Source: Azospirillum rugosum (GTDB lineage Bacteria; Pseudomonadota; Alphaproteobacteria; Azospirillales; Azospirillaceae). From it: a stretch of DNA of 64,000 nucleotides. This document shows, piece after piece, positions 9,106 to 17,400 of this stretch (position 1 is its first letter; the number at the start of each line of letters is the position of its first letter). A program made the position numbers and the translations under genes. The notes under the pieces are model-generated. The model had not been told where the DNA came from. It was given only the letters and a program-made list of their open reading frames with translations, and made no database searches. The DNA lies in the NCBI RefSeq assembly GCF_017876155.1, contig NZ_JAGINP010000019.1:62001-126000 (forward strand), written 5' to 3'.

Positions 9106-10599
9106 TCAGGATTGGCCGGTAGCTTTGGCGAGCACCGACGAGAAGCTCGGCGCCCCGGTCGGGCCGGATTCGGCATCCCCGTCCGCGGACTCCGGTGCTG
9201 CGGCTGTTTCAGCCGGGTCGTGCCGAAGCCGCTCCCGCGTCAAGCGTCGCCCGCCGTTCGGCGCGCCGGACGGTTCGGCCCCGCCCCTGGCCGAGCGTCC
9301 CTGGCGTGGACGGCGCGCAACGAACTCGGGCGGAGGATCGTCCGGGTCGGCTGCCAGCGTCGCGGGGTCCTCGCTCGGCTGCTTGTAGCGGGTGGACAGC
9401 CGGTGGGCCGCGAAGGCCGCTTCCTTCTGGAACAGGGCCGCGTCCCGGTGGGCCGCCAACTCGGCGAGCCGGTCCGCCACCGCGCGGACATAGGCGTTGT
9501 CCGCCGCGACCGCCCGCAGGCCGGCGACGGTCCGCTCCGCGGCGGGCCAGTCGCCGGCGCGGACGGCGGCTCTGGCGCCGGTCTGGAGGCGTGCGGCCTC
9601 CAGTTCACGGATCCGTTCCGCGACCTCGCCGTCCTCCGCAAGCCCGGGGAGATCGGCAGCGGAAACGCGCGGCACGGACAGGCGGACGCTGGCCAGCTGG
9701 GCGGAGCCGCCGGGATCGGTCCATGAGACCTCCACGACCATCGCGAAGGCCTCCCCCTCCGGGCCGGCGGGAACCTCGACCTCCAGCAGGGCCCACACCT
9801 CCGCGCCGGCGACGAGATCCGGCAGCACCGCCCGCCCAAGGCCGTCCACGGGATAGGCGTTGCGCGTCGTCCAAGGGGCGCCGCTCACGGAGAGGCGCAC
9901 CGACCGGCCCGCCGTGGCGCGCAGGATGCCGAACTCGGCCTCGAAGTTCGCCTCCAGGTCCGCGGCGCTCTCCCCGTAGTAGGCGTTGCCGCCGCCCGCC
10001 TGCGCCATGCCGATGGCGAGATCCTCGTTGAACTCCGGCCCCAGCCCGTAGAAGGAGGTCGAGACTCCCGCCGAAGCAAGCTGCGCAGCCTGCCGGCAGA
10101 GCGTCGCGACGTCGGTCAGCCCTTGGTTCTGCCGGCCGTCGCTCAGCAGGATGACCCGCGCCAGGACCCGGCCGCCACCGCCGGCGGCCTGATCCGCCCC
10201 AGCGAGCCAGCCGGCGTGCAGCGCCGTCGTGCCTCCGGACTGGAAGGGGGCAAGGCAGCCGGCCAGCGTGGAGCGCAGCCCCTGCACCGGCTGCATCGGC
10301 GCGACCACCTCCACCCGGTGGTCGTAGAGGACGACCGCCGCTTCGTCATCGTCCTCCATGGCGGCCACCGCGCGGACGACGCAGGCCTTGGCCGCCTCCA
10401 GCGGAAAGCCGTGCATCGAGCCGGACCGGTCGATCACGAAGGCGATCCGCTTGGGCGTGCCGCCGGACGGCGGCCCGGCCCGGCCGCCCGGCGTCTCGAT
10501 CCTGACCAGGATGGGCAACGCACCGGTTTCCTCCGCTGCCGCAGCGGGGCGGTGCGGCACGACGCTCACACGCGGAAGTTCGCCGCCGGATCCGGTCAT
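9106..10599 (-). CDS. VWA-domain protein
   Basis: 497 residues with a von Willebrand factor A domain at about 48-250. The metal site is intact: DRSGSM (Asp57, Ser59, Ser61), a downstream GGTT, and LLSDGRQNQG. VWA domains bind protein partners through a divalent metal and act as adaptors or sensors. A beta-rich part follows, then a helical region (about 330-410) and a disordered Arg/Pro/Ala-rich tail. It lacks a signal peptide, so it is likely cytoplasmic. It is the first gene of the same-strand VWA-caspase-nuclease/trypsin series, though 480 bases separate it from the caspase. The ribosome site before 10599 is weak. Confidence 0.85.
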   Translation of the reverse strand: MTGSGGELPRVSVVPHRPAAAAEETGALPILVRIETPGGRAGPPSGGTPKRIAFVIDRSGSMHGFPLEAAKACVVRAVAAMEDDDEAAVVLYDHRVEVVAPMQPVQGLRSTLAGCLAPFQSGGTTALHAGWLAGADQAAGGGGRVLARVILLSDGRQNQGLTDVATLCRQAAQLASAGVSTSFYGLGPEFNEDLAIGMAQAGGGNAYYGESAADLEANFEAEFGILRATAGRSVRLSVSGAPWTTRNAYPVDGLGRAVLPDLVAGAEVWALLEVEVPAGPEGEAFAMVVEVSWTDPGGSAQLASVRLSVPRVSAADLPGLAEDGEVAERIRELEAARLQTGARAAVRAGDWPAAERTVAGLRAVAADNAYVRAVADRLAELAAHRDAALFQKEAAFAAHRLSTRYKQPSEDPATLAADPDDPPPEFVARRPRQGRSARGGAEPSGAPNGGRRLTRERLRHDPAETAAAPESADGDAESGPTGAPSFSSVLAKATGQS

Positions 10600-10988
10600 C
10601 GCCCGTCACTTTCCGAAAGGCATCAGGCTCCGAGCGTCGCCCGCCTACCGTCCTGGAGGGCAGCAGGCCCCGGCCCGAATGGCAGCGCGGCACGCTCGCC
10701 GCCACCGCCGCCCGTCTTGCGGGACGATGGTAGCACCGATGGTGCGGGCGCGACAGCGACCTGTCGCCCGCCGTTCGACGGCGCGCTCCCACTATTCGAC
10801 GTGAACACTCGTTCGTGGAAAAACTCACCCTCCGTGCGCTCGGTATCCAGTGATCGGGGGAAAGCGGAGGGGGCTTTCACCAAAAAAGCCACCGGATCGG
10901 ACAGCGCACCGGGGCAGGGTCGACGGCCGGGGCACGATGCCCTGACGACCCTGCCCCGGTTCCAGACCGCGCGGATGGCCTTGCCCAC
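10600..10988. other. Intergenic region with two hairpins
   Basis: No gene seen between the VWA start and the DUF1127 stop. It holds the long hairpin at 10909-10959 and a smaller one (GGCTTT at 10872-10877, AAAGCC at 10885-10890). The promoter of the leftward VWA gene should lie here, but no clear core elements were found. Confidence 0.5.
10909..10959 (-). terminator. Long hairpin downstream of the DUF1127 gene
   Basis: A 13-bp perfect stem (CCGGGGCAGGGTC at 10909-10921 with GACCCTGCCCCGG at 10947-10959) encloses a second small stem (GGGCA 10930-10934, TGCCC 10938-10942). It begins 29 bases past the leftward DUF1127 stop. It lacks a T-run, so it could be a structural terminator or an RNA end protector. 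Confidence 0.6.
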
Positions 10989-11219
10989 TTATCGTCGCGT
11001 ACCCTGCCCCAGCTTGGCCAAGCACGCGATCTCGCACCGATCGACGGCAATGTCCTTCAGAGTCCGGTCATCGATCTCGTGGAGCGAGGCCATCGCCCGG
11101 CGCATCCGGTGCCCTTCCCCGATGCGGACGAGAAGGGTGTCTGCAATGCCGCGCCAAGCGGCAAATCCATGTGTGGCGCGGTCAGCGCGCAACACCGCAT
11201 GGATGGACGTGGACGACAT
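10989..11219 (-). CDS. DUF1127 small protein
   Basis: The ATG at 11219 follows AGGAG and gives a 76-residue product. The C-terminal half carries the DUF1127 (YjiS-like) signature: a helical, Arg-rich stretch with LHEIDDRTLKDIAVDR. Members of this family are short, often stress-induced, and in some alphaproteobacteria bind RNA or affect phosphate and carbon metabolism. The upstream part of the same frame belongs to the antisense of the neighbour and is excluded. It lies 46 bases downstream of the methyltransferase on the same strand and may be co-transcribed. Confidence 0.8.
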   Translation of the reverse strand: MSSTSIHAVLRADRATHGFAAWRGIADTLLVRIGEGHRMRRAMASLHEIDDRTLKDIAVDRCEIACLAKLGQGTRR

Positions 11220-11265
11220 GGTTGTCTCCTGTTCTGGAATGGCGCCGACCCGGCTGGCCGGCCGA

Positions 11266-12387
11266 TCACGGCCCGTGCCGGCAGACGTAATAGTCGTTCT
11301 GCAGGTCATGCGGCAGTTGGTGCACTGTGACGTCCGTGAAGCCGCGCTCGCGCAGCATCGCGATGGCCGTTTCCCGCCCCCACATCGCCCCGAAGCCGGC
11401 ACCGTCCTGGGCCAGCGACACGGTCATGCAATGCATGCAGGACACGGTGTAGAGAAGCGGCCCGATGGGGTGGTCGATATTGTTGTGGTGGTGGCACGAG
11501 GCGTGGATGTCCTGCATCAGGAAGGTGCCGTCGGGCCGCAACGCACGCGCGATGGCGCTCAGCACGGTTCCCGGCTCCTTCTGGTCGTGGATGGCGTCGA
11601 AGGCCGTGATCAGGTCGTAGCGCGCCGCCTCGTCCAGATGCGTCAGATCGGCCTGGGCGAAGCGGATGTTGCCCGTTCCGTGCTGGATGGACTCCGCGCG
11701 CCCGCGCCCGATGGCGTCCACCGACAGGTCGTAGCCGGTGAAGCGGCTGTTCGGGAACGTCCGGGCCAGCAGGTTCAGCGCCCGCCCGCTGCCGCAGCCG
11801 ATGTCCAGCACGTCGATGCCGGCCTCCAGCCGTTCCACGATCCCCGGAGCCAGGGGCAGGATCCGGTCGGTCAGCGCGCCCAGCACGGTCTGCCCGCTGT
11901 CCTCGGCCATCACCTCGTGAAAGCGGGTGAAGGCCTCGTACGGCACGCCGCCGCCCTTGTGGAAGCACTCCACGATGCGATCCTCGACCGAGCCAAGCAG
12001 GGGGATGTACTGCGCGTAGACCGCGACGTTGCCCAGCGGGCTGGACCGCGTCAGCGAGGCCGCATGCTCCTCAGGCAGCGTGTAACGGCCGTTGTCGGGG
12101 TCGAGCTCGACGAAGCCGCCCGTCACCATGGCGCCCAGCCATTCGCGGACGTAGCGCTCGTTGAGCCCGGCGGCCTGCGCGATCTCCCCGCTGGTGGACG
12201 GCGGCAGCGCCGCCATCCGGTCGAACAGGCCGGTGCGGTGCCCGACCGAGGTCATCAGCGCCATGGCGCCGCCGTTCAGCACGCCGATCAGCCGATCCGC
12301 GAAGGCATCGGCCCGGCCCTGGTCGAAGCGGGTGGTCGCGGCGGCGGTGCTGATGGCAGTGCTGTCGTGGGAGGTCGCGGCGGTCAT
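11266..12387 (-). CDS. Class I SAM-dependent methyltransferase with N-terminal winged helix
   Basis: The ATG at 12387 is preceded by AAAGGAA. The 373-residue product starts with a winged-helix dimerisation-type domain (about 20-120, with SGEIAQAAGLNERYVREW) and continues with a Rossmann methyltransferase: motif I VLDIGCGSGRAL (about 190), the acidic end of beta-2 (YDLS), and an ADLTHLD acidic stretch. This arrangement is common in methyltransferases acting on small molecules; the substrate is not evident. A His-rich loop (ASCHHHNNIDH) and several Cys may be notable. It is divergent from the TPR gene at 12669, and the shared region holds 11-bp-period repeats. Confidence 0.85.
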   Translation of the reverse strand: MTAATSHDSTAISTAAATTRFDQGRADAFADRLIGVLNGGAMALMTSVGHRTGLFDRMAALPPSTSGEIAQAAGLNERYVREWLGAMVTGGFVELDPDNGRYTLPEEHAASLTRSSPLGNVAVYAQYIPLLGSVEDRIVECFHKGGGVPYEAFTRFHEVMAEDSGQTVLGALTDRILPLAPGIVERLEAGIDVLDIGCGSGRALNLLARTFPNSRFTGYDLSVDAIGRGRAESIQHGTGNIRFAQADLTHLDEAARYDLITAFDAIHDQKEPGTVLSAIARALRPDGTFLMQDIHASCHHHNNIDHPIGPLLYTVSCMHCMTVSLAQDGAGFGAMWGRETAIAMLRERGFTDVTVHQLPHDLQNDYYVCRHGP

Positions 12388-12465
12388 CGGTGCGTTCCTT
12401 TCCGGGTCTGAAATGCGTCGTGGCCGCACCATGACCCCACGCCCGTCTGCCGCCCGTCATCGGGC

Positions 12466-12562
12466 GCGTGAAACCTGCGTGAATTCGCACATCCGCCCCG
12501 CAAGCCATGGAGCGATTTCGTCTTTTTCCCCCGCCGCGGCGACTTTCACGCCGCTTTCACGC
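12466..12562. promoter_or_regulatory. Two facing pairs of GCGTGAA heptamers, 11-bp period
   Basis: GCGTGAA occurs at 12466-12472 and 12477-12483. The reverse complement TTCACGC occurs at 12545-12551 and 12556-12562. Each pair has an exact 11-bp period, one helical turn, as for the direct repeats bound by OmpR-type and SARP winged-helix regulators. A SARP-like regulator is encoded at 14409-18299. The sites lie in the 281-bp divergent promoter region between the methyltransferase and TPR genes. Confidence 0.6.
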
Positions 12563-12620
12563 CCCGCATGACGGGCGGCTGACAAGCCGGGGGCTAATGT
12601 CGGGGCCGATCGTTCCCGAA

Positions 12621-12669
12621 AGGACACCCCACCAGGACACCCCACCAGGACACTAGGGAGAAGACACCG
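12621..12669. repeat. 13-bp tandem repeats just upstream of the TPR gene
   Basis: AGGACACCCCACC occurs at 12621-12633 and 12634-12646, followed by a partial unit (AGGACAC, 12647-12653). AAGACACCG at 12661-12669 reaches into the GTG start. The period and core match the repeats at 3215-3253. The ribosome site GGGAG lies between the partial unit and the last copy. Confidence 0.75.
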
Positions 12670-14399
12670 TGGCCCGCATTCCACGCCGTTCCGCGCTCTT
12701 CGCTGTTGCCGTGCTCGCCACCGCCGTGCTCGCTGTGGCCTGTCCGGCTGGCGCACAGGACCATTCGACGCACCGCCCGCTGAAAACGGAAGTGAAGCCC
12801 TTTACCGAGATGGGAACCGGGGCGACCGGCCCGCTGGACGCGTCGGCGGACCTGCTCGACGGTCTCGGGACGCTCAGCTGGCCCGTCACGACCACCAGCC
12901 CGCAGGCCCAGGCCCTGTTCGACCAGGGGCTCCGCCTGTCCTACGCCTTCAATCACGGGGAGGCGCGGCGCGCCTTCCGCAAGGCTCAGAGCCTCGATCC
13001 AGCCTGCGCCCTGTGCTACTGGGGCGAGGCGCTGGTGCTCGGCCCCAACATCAACTGGCCGATGGAGCCGGACGCCAACGCGCCGGCCCTGGCGGCGCTG
13101 CGGCAGGCCCAGGCCCATGCCGCCCACGCCACCGACCAGGAGCGCGCGCTGATCGACGCGCTCGCCCGCCGCTACGCGGAGGACGCGCCGGCCGACCGCA
13201 AGGCGCTCGACGCGGCCTACGCCGACGCGATGGCCGAGGTGGCGCGGCGCTTTCCCGACGATCCGCAGATCGCCGTCCTGACGGCCGAGGCGATGATGAA
13301 CCTGACGCCCTGGGACTACTGGGCGGACGCCGGCCGCACGCCGAAGGGGCGCACGGCGGACATCGTCGCGACGCTGGAACGGGTGCTGGCCTCCGATCCG
13401 GAGCATCCCGGCGCGATCCACTACTACATCCACATGGTCGAAGCGTCCGACCGGCCCGAACGGGCGGAGCCCTACGCCGACCGCCTTGGCCGGCTGATGC
13501 CGGCGGCGGGGCATCTCGTGCACATGCCCTCGCACATCTACTACCGCGTCGGCCGGTACCGGGACTCGCTGGAGGCCAACCGCGGCGCGGTGGCCGCGGA
13601 CGAAGCCTATCTGGCGAAGGTCAAGGCCACCGGCATCTATCCCGGCGCCTACTACCCCCACAACATCCACTTCCTGATGGTGTCGGCGCAGATGGCCGGC
13701 GATGGGCCGACCGTGGTCGCCTCCGCCGACAAGCTCGCCCGGACCGTCACCGAGGAGGCGGCGCGGACGATCCCCTGGGTCCAGCCGATCAAGGCCGCGC
13801 CCTACTTCGCGCACGCCCAGTACAGCGCGCCGGCGACCATCCTCGCTCTGCCCGATCCGGGCGACGCCCTGCCCTACGTCAAGGCCCTGTGGCACTACGC
13901 CCGCGGGGTGGCCCAGGCGGCGCAGGGCAACGCGGCCGAAGCCGGGCGCGAGGCGGAGGCCATCGACACCATCGTCCGCACCACCGACTTCAGCGGCCTG
14001 GACGCGGCCGGCCTCCCGGCGGACCGCATCGCCACGCTGTCCCGCCATGTGGTGCTGGCGCGCATTGCGCAATCGCGCAGCGACCGGGAAACGGCGCTTG
14101 CGGAGTTCCGCGAGGCCGCGGCGATCGAGGACACGCTGTCCTACATGGAGCCGCCCTACTGGTACTATCCGGTGCGGCAGTCGCTGGGCGCCGTCCTGCT
14201 TCAGACCGGGCAGGCGGCGGAGGCGGAGCAGGCCTTCCGCGCCAGCCTGGCGAAGGCCCCGCACAACGGCTGGGCGCTCTATGGCCTGACCGAGGCGCTG
14301 AAGGCGCAAGGCCGCACCGCAGACGCCGAGCAGACCGCCGAGCGCCTCGCCCGCGCGTGGGCCGGCGATCGCAGCCAGCTGGATCTCAACAAGCTCTAA
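12669..14399 (+). CDS. Secreted tetratricopeptide-repeat protein
   Basis: GTG start with GGGAG 8-10 bases upstream; 576 residues. The N-terminus is a signal peptide (Arg-rich, then LFAVAVLATAVLAVACPAGAQ), so the protein is periplasmic or, if the Cys is used, a lipoprotein. The body is helical with TPR-like repeats, such as LFDQGLRLSYAFNHGEARRAF followed by LDPACALCYWGEAL. It also has HYYIHMVEAS and HMPSHIYYRVG segments typical of a conserved family of secreted TPR proteins of unknown role. His- and Cys-containing motifs hint at metal binding, which is inference. Its end is only 9 bases from the convergent end of the SARP-like regulator gene. Confidence 0.85.
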   Translation: MARIPRRSALFAVAVLATAVLAVACPAGAQDHSTHRPLKTEVKPFTEMGTGATGPLDASADLLDGLGTLSWPVTTTSPQAQALFDQGLRLSYAFNHGEARRAFRKAQSLDPACALCYWGEALVLGPNINWPMEPDANAPALAALRQAQAHAAHATDQERALIDALARRYAEDAPADRKALDAAYADAMAEVARRFPDDPQIAVLTAEAMMNLTPWDYWADAGRTPKGRTADIVATLERVLASDPEHPGAIHYYIHMVEASDRPERAEPYADRLGRLMPAAGHLVHMPSHIYYRVGRYRDSLEANRGAVAADEAYLAKVKATGIYPGAYYPHNIHFLMVSAQMAGDGPTVVASADKLARTVTEEAARTIPWVQPIKAAPYFAHAQYSAPATILALPDPGDALPYVKALWHYARGVAQAAQGNAAEAGREAEAIDTIVRTTDFSGLDAAGLPADRIATLSRHVVLARIAQSRSDRETALAEFREAAAIEDTLSYMEPPYWYYPVRQSLGAVLLQTGQAAEAEQAFRASLAKAPHNGWALYGLTEALKAQGRTADAEQTAERLARAWAGDRSQLDLNKL

Positions 14400-14408
14400 A
14401 AAAGGCGT

Positions 14409-17400
14409 TCAGGCGGCCAGCGCGTCCTGCACACGCTGGATCGGGTGGACGAAGCCGACCCGGCGGCACTCCTCCAGCGCGTGCAGGAGGGCGCGACGGG
14501 TCGCCTCGTCGCGCAGGCCCGGGCCCCAGCGGGCCAGCGCCCGGCCGCGCGCGGCGAACAGCGTGCACCAGGGCAAGGGCTCGGCCGCCGCATAGTCCTC
14601 CAGGGCCTGGGCGTAGCGCTCCGCCAAGGGCCAGTCCCGCAGGTCCAGCGCCGTGTCGATGGCGTCCCGGTAGAATTGCAGATGGTTGTGCCCGACGCTT
14701 CCGCAGGCCAGCAACGCCTCCCCCTCGTCCAGCCGCGCACGCCGGACGGCCGGATCGTCGGAGCAGAGGGCCAACTCCGACAGGATCGACGGCCCCATGT
14801 AGCCGAGCCCCGTATCACGGGCGACGTCGAGCGCCCGGTGCAGCAGCGCGCAGGCGTCGGAACGGCGGCCGGCGAGGCGTTCCAGCTTCGCCTCGAACGC
14901 CAGATGCTCCGCCTCGAAGCGCAGCGCGCCGAGCTGTTGCGTCAGCGACCGGGCGCGGGCGAGATGGTCGCGGCCGGCGGCGGCGTCGCCCAGCTCGAAC
15001 AGAATCTCATAGGCGACGAGATGCGACAGCATCTCGGCCCGGCGATGGCCGATGTCCCGGGCCGTGCGGGCGCCGGCGCGGGCATCCTCCACCGCGCCGC
15101 GCGGGTCGTTGAGGTACAGGCGCGTGATCGCGACCATGTAGAGGTTCGACACTTCGACACGCGGCAGGCCGTGCTCGCGGGCCAGCGCGACGCAGCGCTC
15201 GAAATGCTCGCGCGCGGTGACCATGCGGCCGTGGGCGTAATGGGCGTCGCCCAGCCCGCCCAGCGCGGCGATCTCCAGCTCCACCGCCTGGGGATCCGCC
15301 GCCCGCGCCTGCCGCGCCCAGTCGAGCGCCGCCCGGTGCTCCCGCAGGCAGCCGTCCAGATCGCCGCGCGGAAAGCAGAGGTTGCCGCGCAGGTGGTGGA
15401 TCCGCGCCCGTTCGCCGGCCAGCCCGGCGCGCACCGCCATCGCTTCGGCATCGGCCAGCGCCGCCATGGCGCCGTCCAGGTCCTCCGTCACCCGCTTGCC
15501 GGCCGCCAGGCCGAGCGAGGCCCGGCAGCGTTCGGCATCGCTGTCCGCAAGGTCCCGCGCGGCCGCGAACGCCTCCACCGCCGCCGCGGCTTCGCCCAGG
15601 GAGTCCAGCAGCTCGGCGCGCAGGAAGGCCAGCGCGAAGCGTTCCGCGCGCGTCCCGGCGAGGGCGAGCCCGCGCTCGGCGAGGCCGACCGCACGCTCGA
15701 ACCGGAAATCGGCGGCGCACAGCTCCGCGGCGTGGGCGTAGGCCGCCACGGCCGCGGGGTCCTCCGCCCGGTCGAGGTGCTCGGCGTGGCGCACCGGGTC
15801 GCGGTCGGCGTACCAGGCGGCGGCACGCCGGTGCAGGTCGCGCCGCCGCGAGCGCAGGAGCGACCCGTACACCGCCTCCTGCACCAGGGCGTGGGCGAAC
15901 AGGAACGCCTCCCCGTCCGGGCGGACCAGCGCCTGGCCGAGAAGCGCGGCCGCGCCGTAGTCCGGCTGGCCGATCAGGTGCCGGACGGCGTCGAGCGTGA
16001 ACCGCGGCCCCAGGATCGAGGCCGCCTGCAAGGCCTGCCGGTCGAGCGGGGCGAGCGCGTCGGTGCGCGCCAGCACGATTCCGTGGATGGTCCCCGGCAC
16101 GTCGTCGCCGTCGCCCTGGCTGCGCAGCAGCTGGTCGAGGAACAAGGGATTGCCCTCCGCCCGCTCCACGCAGCGCAGCACGCGCCGCGCCCCCGCGTTG
16201 GCGTAGGTGCTGGCGAGCGTCACGGCCTCGTCCCGGCGCAAGGGCGCGAGGTCGAGGGTCAGCACCGGGGCCCCGCCGATGGCGGCGCGCCATTCGGCGC
16301 CGAGCGGATCGCCCTGGACGCGGGTGGAGATCACCAGCATGGCGCGGCATTCCGCAACGACCGCCGCCAGCATGGCGAGGTAGGACAGGGTCTGCGCGTC
16401 GGCCCAGTGCACGTCCTCCACCACGAGAAGCAGGGGTTGCGCGGCGCTCCGGGCGCGCACCAGCGCGGCGAAGGCGTCGCGCCGGCCGCGGTCGCGCGTG
16501 GGGTGGTCCAGCGCCTCGTACACCGCGCGGAGGTCCGGCGGCAGCGGCCGGTCCACGATGGGAGGGAGATGCAAGCGGGCATCCGCCGGCAGCAGCCCGT
16601 CCTCGAACAACTGGTCAAGGTCGGCCGGCGGTCCGGCGAGGCTGCGCACCAGGGCCCGCAGCGCGTCCTGCCCGCGGCCGACGCCAACTTCGATCACGAA
16701 CCCGACGGCGCTGCGGAACCCCGCCTCGCCGGCGATCCGCTGGAATTCGCCGACAAGGCGGCTTTTCCCGATTCCGGGATCGCCGCGCAGGTGGATGGTG
16801 GTGCCGACGCCGCTCTCGCGGCACCCGTCGAGCGCCGCCCGGAACTGGCGCAGCTCCGCCTGCCGCCCGACGAAGGGATGACGGGCCGGCCCTGCCCCGC
16901 CGTGCAGGCCGCGCAGACGCCAGGCGATGGTTTCCTCCCCGCCCGACGCCGGCTCCACGTCCGCGCGGTCGCCGAGGGCGCCGCGCATCGCGTCGCAGAG
17001 CAGTGTTTCCCCGGAGGCGGCGCGCGCCGCCAGACGCGCGGCGTCGTGCATGGCCTTGCCGGTGACCGCCCCGCCGCGTGTACCGTCCACCACGACCAGC
17101 CCGCAGGCCACGCCGGCCCGCACGCCCATTCCCGTCGCCGCACGCCCCAATCCCGTCTGGCCCAATTCGGCCTGGATGTCGAGCGCCGCGCGCACCGCCC
17201 GCCAGGGATCGTCGCCGAACGCGCGCCGGACGCCGAAGGCGGCCAGCGCCGTTTCGCCGCCATGACGCACCGTCTGTCCGCCATAGTCCCTGGCGATCCG
17301 GTCGATGCGCTCGAACAGCGCGGTGGTGAGGGCGTGCGCGTCCTCCGGATCGAGCGCGGCGCCAGCCTCCTCCACACCGGCCAGACCGACGCACAGGATG

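Noticed and set aside
12544-12562. TTTCACG repeats as half parS sites
   Set aside because: They are direct repeats at 11-bp period, not an inverted parS, and lie 31 kb from parAB.
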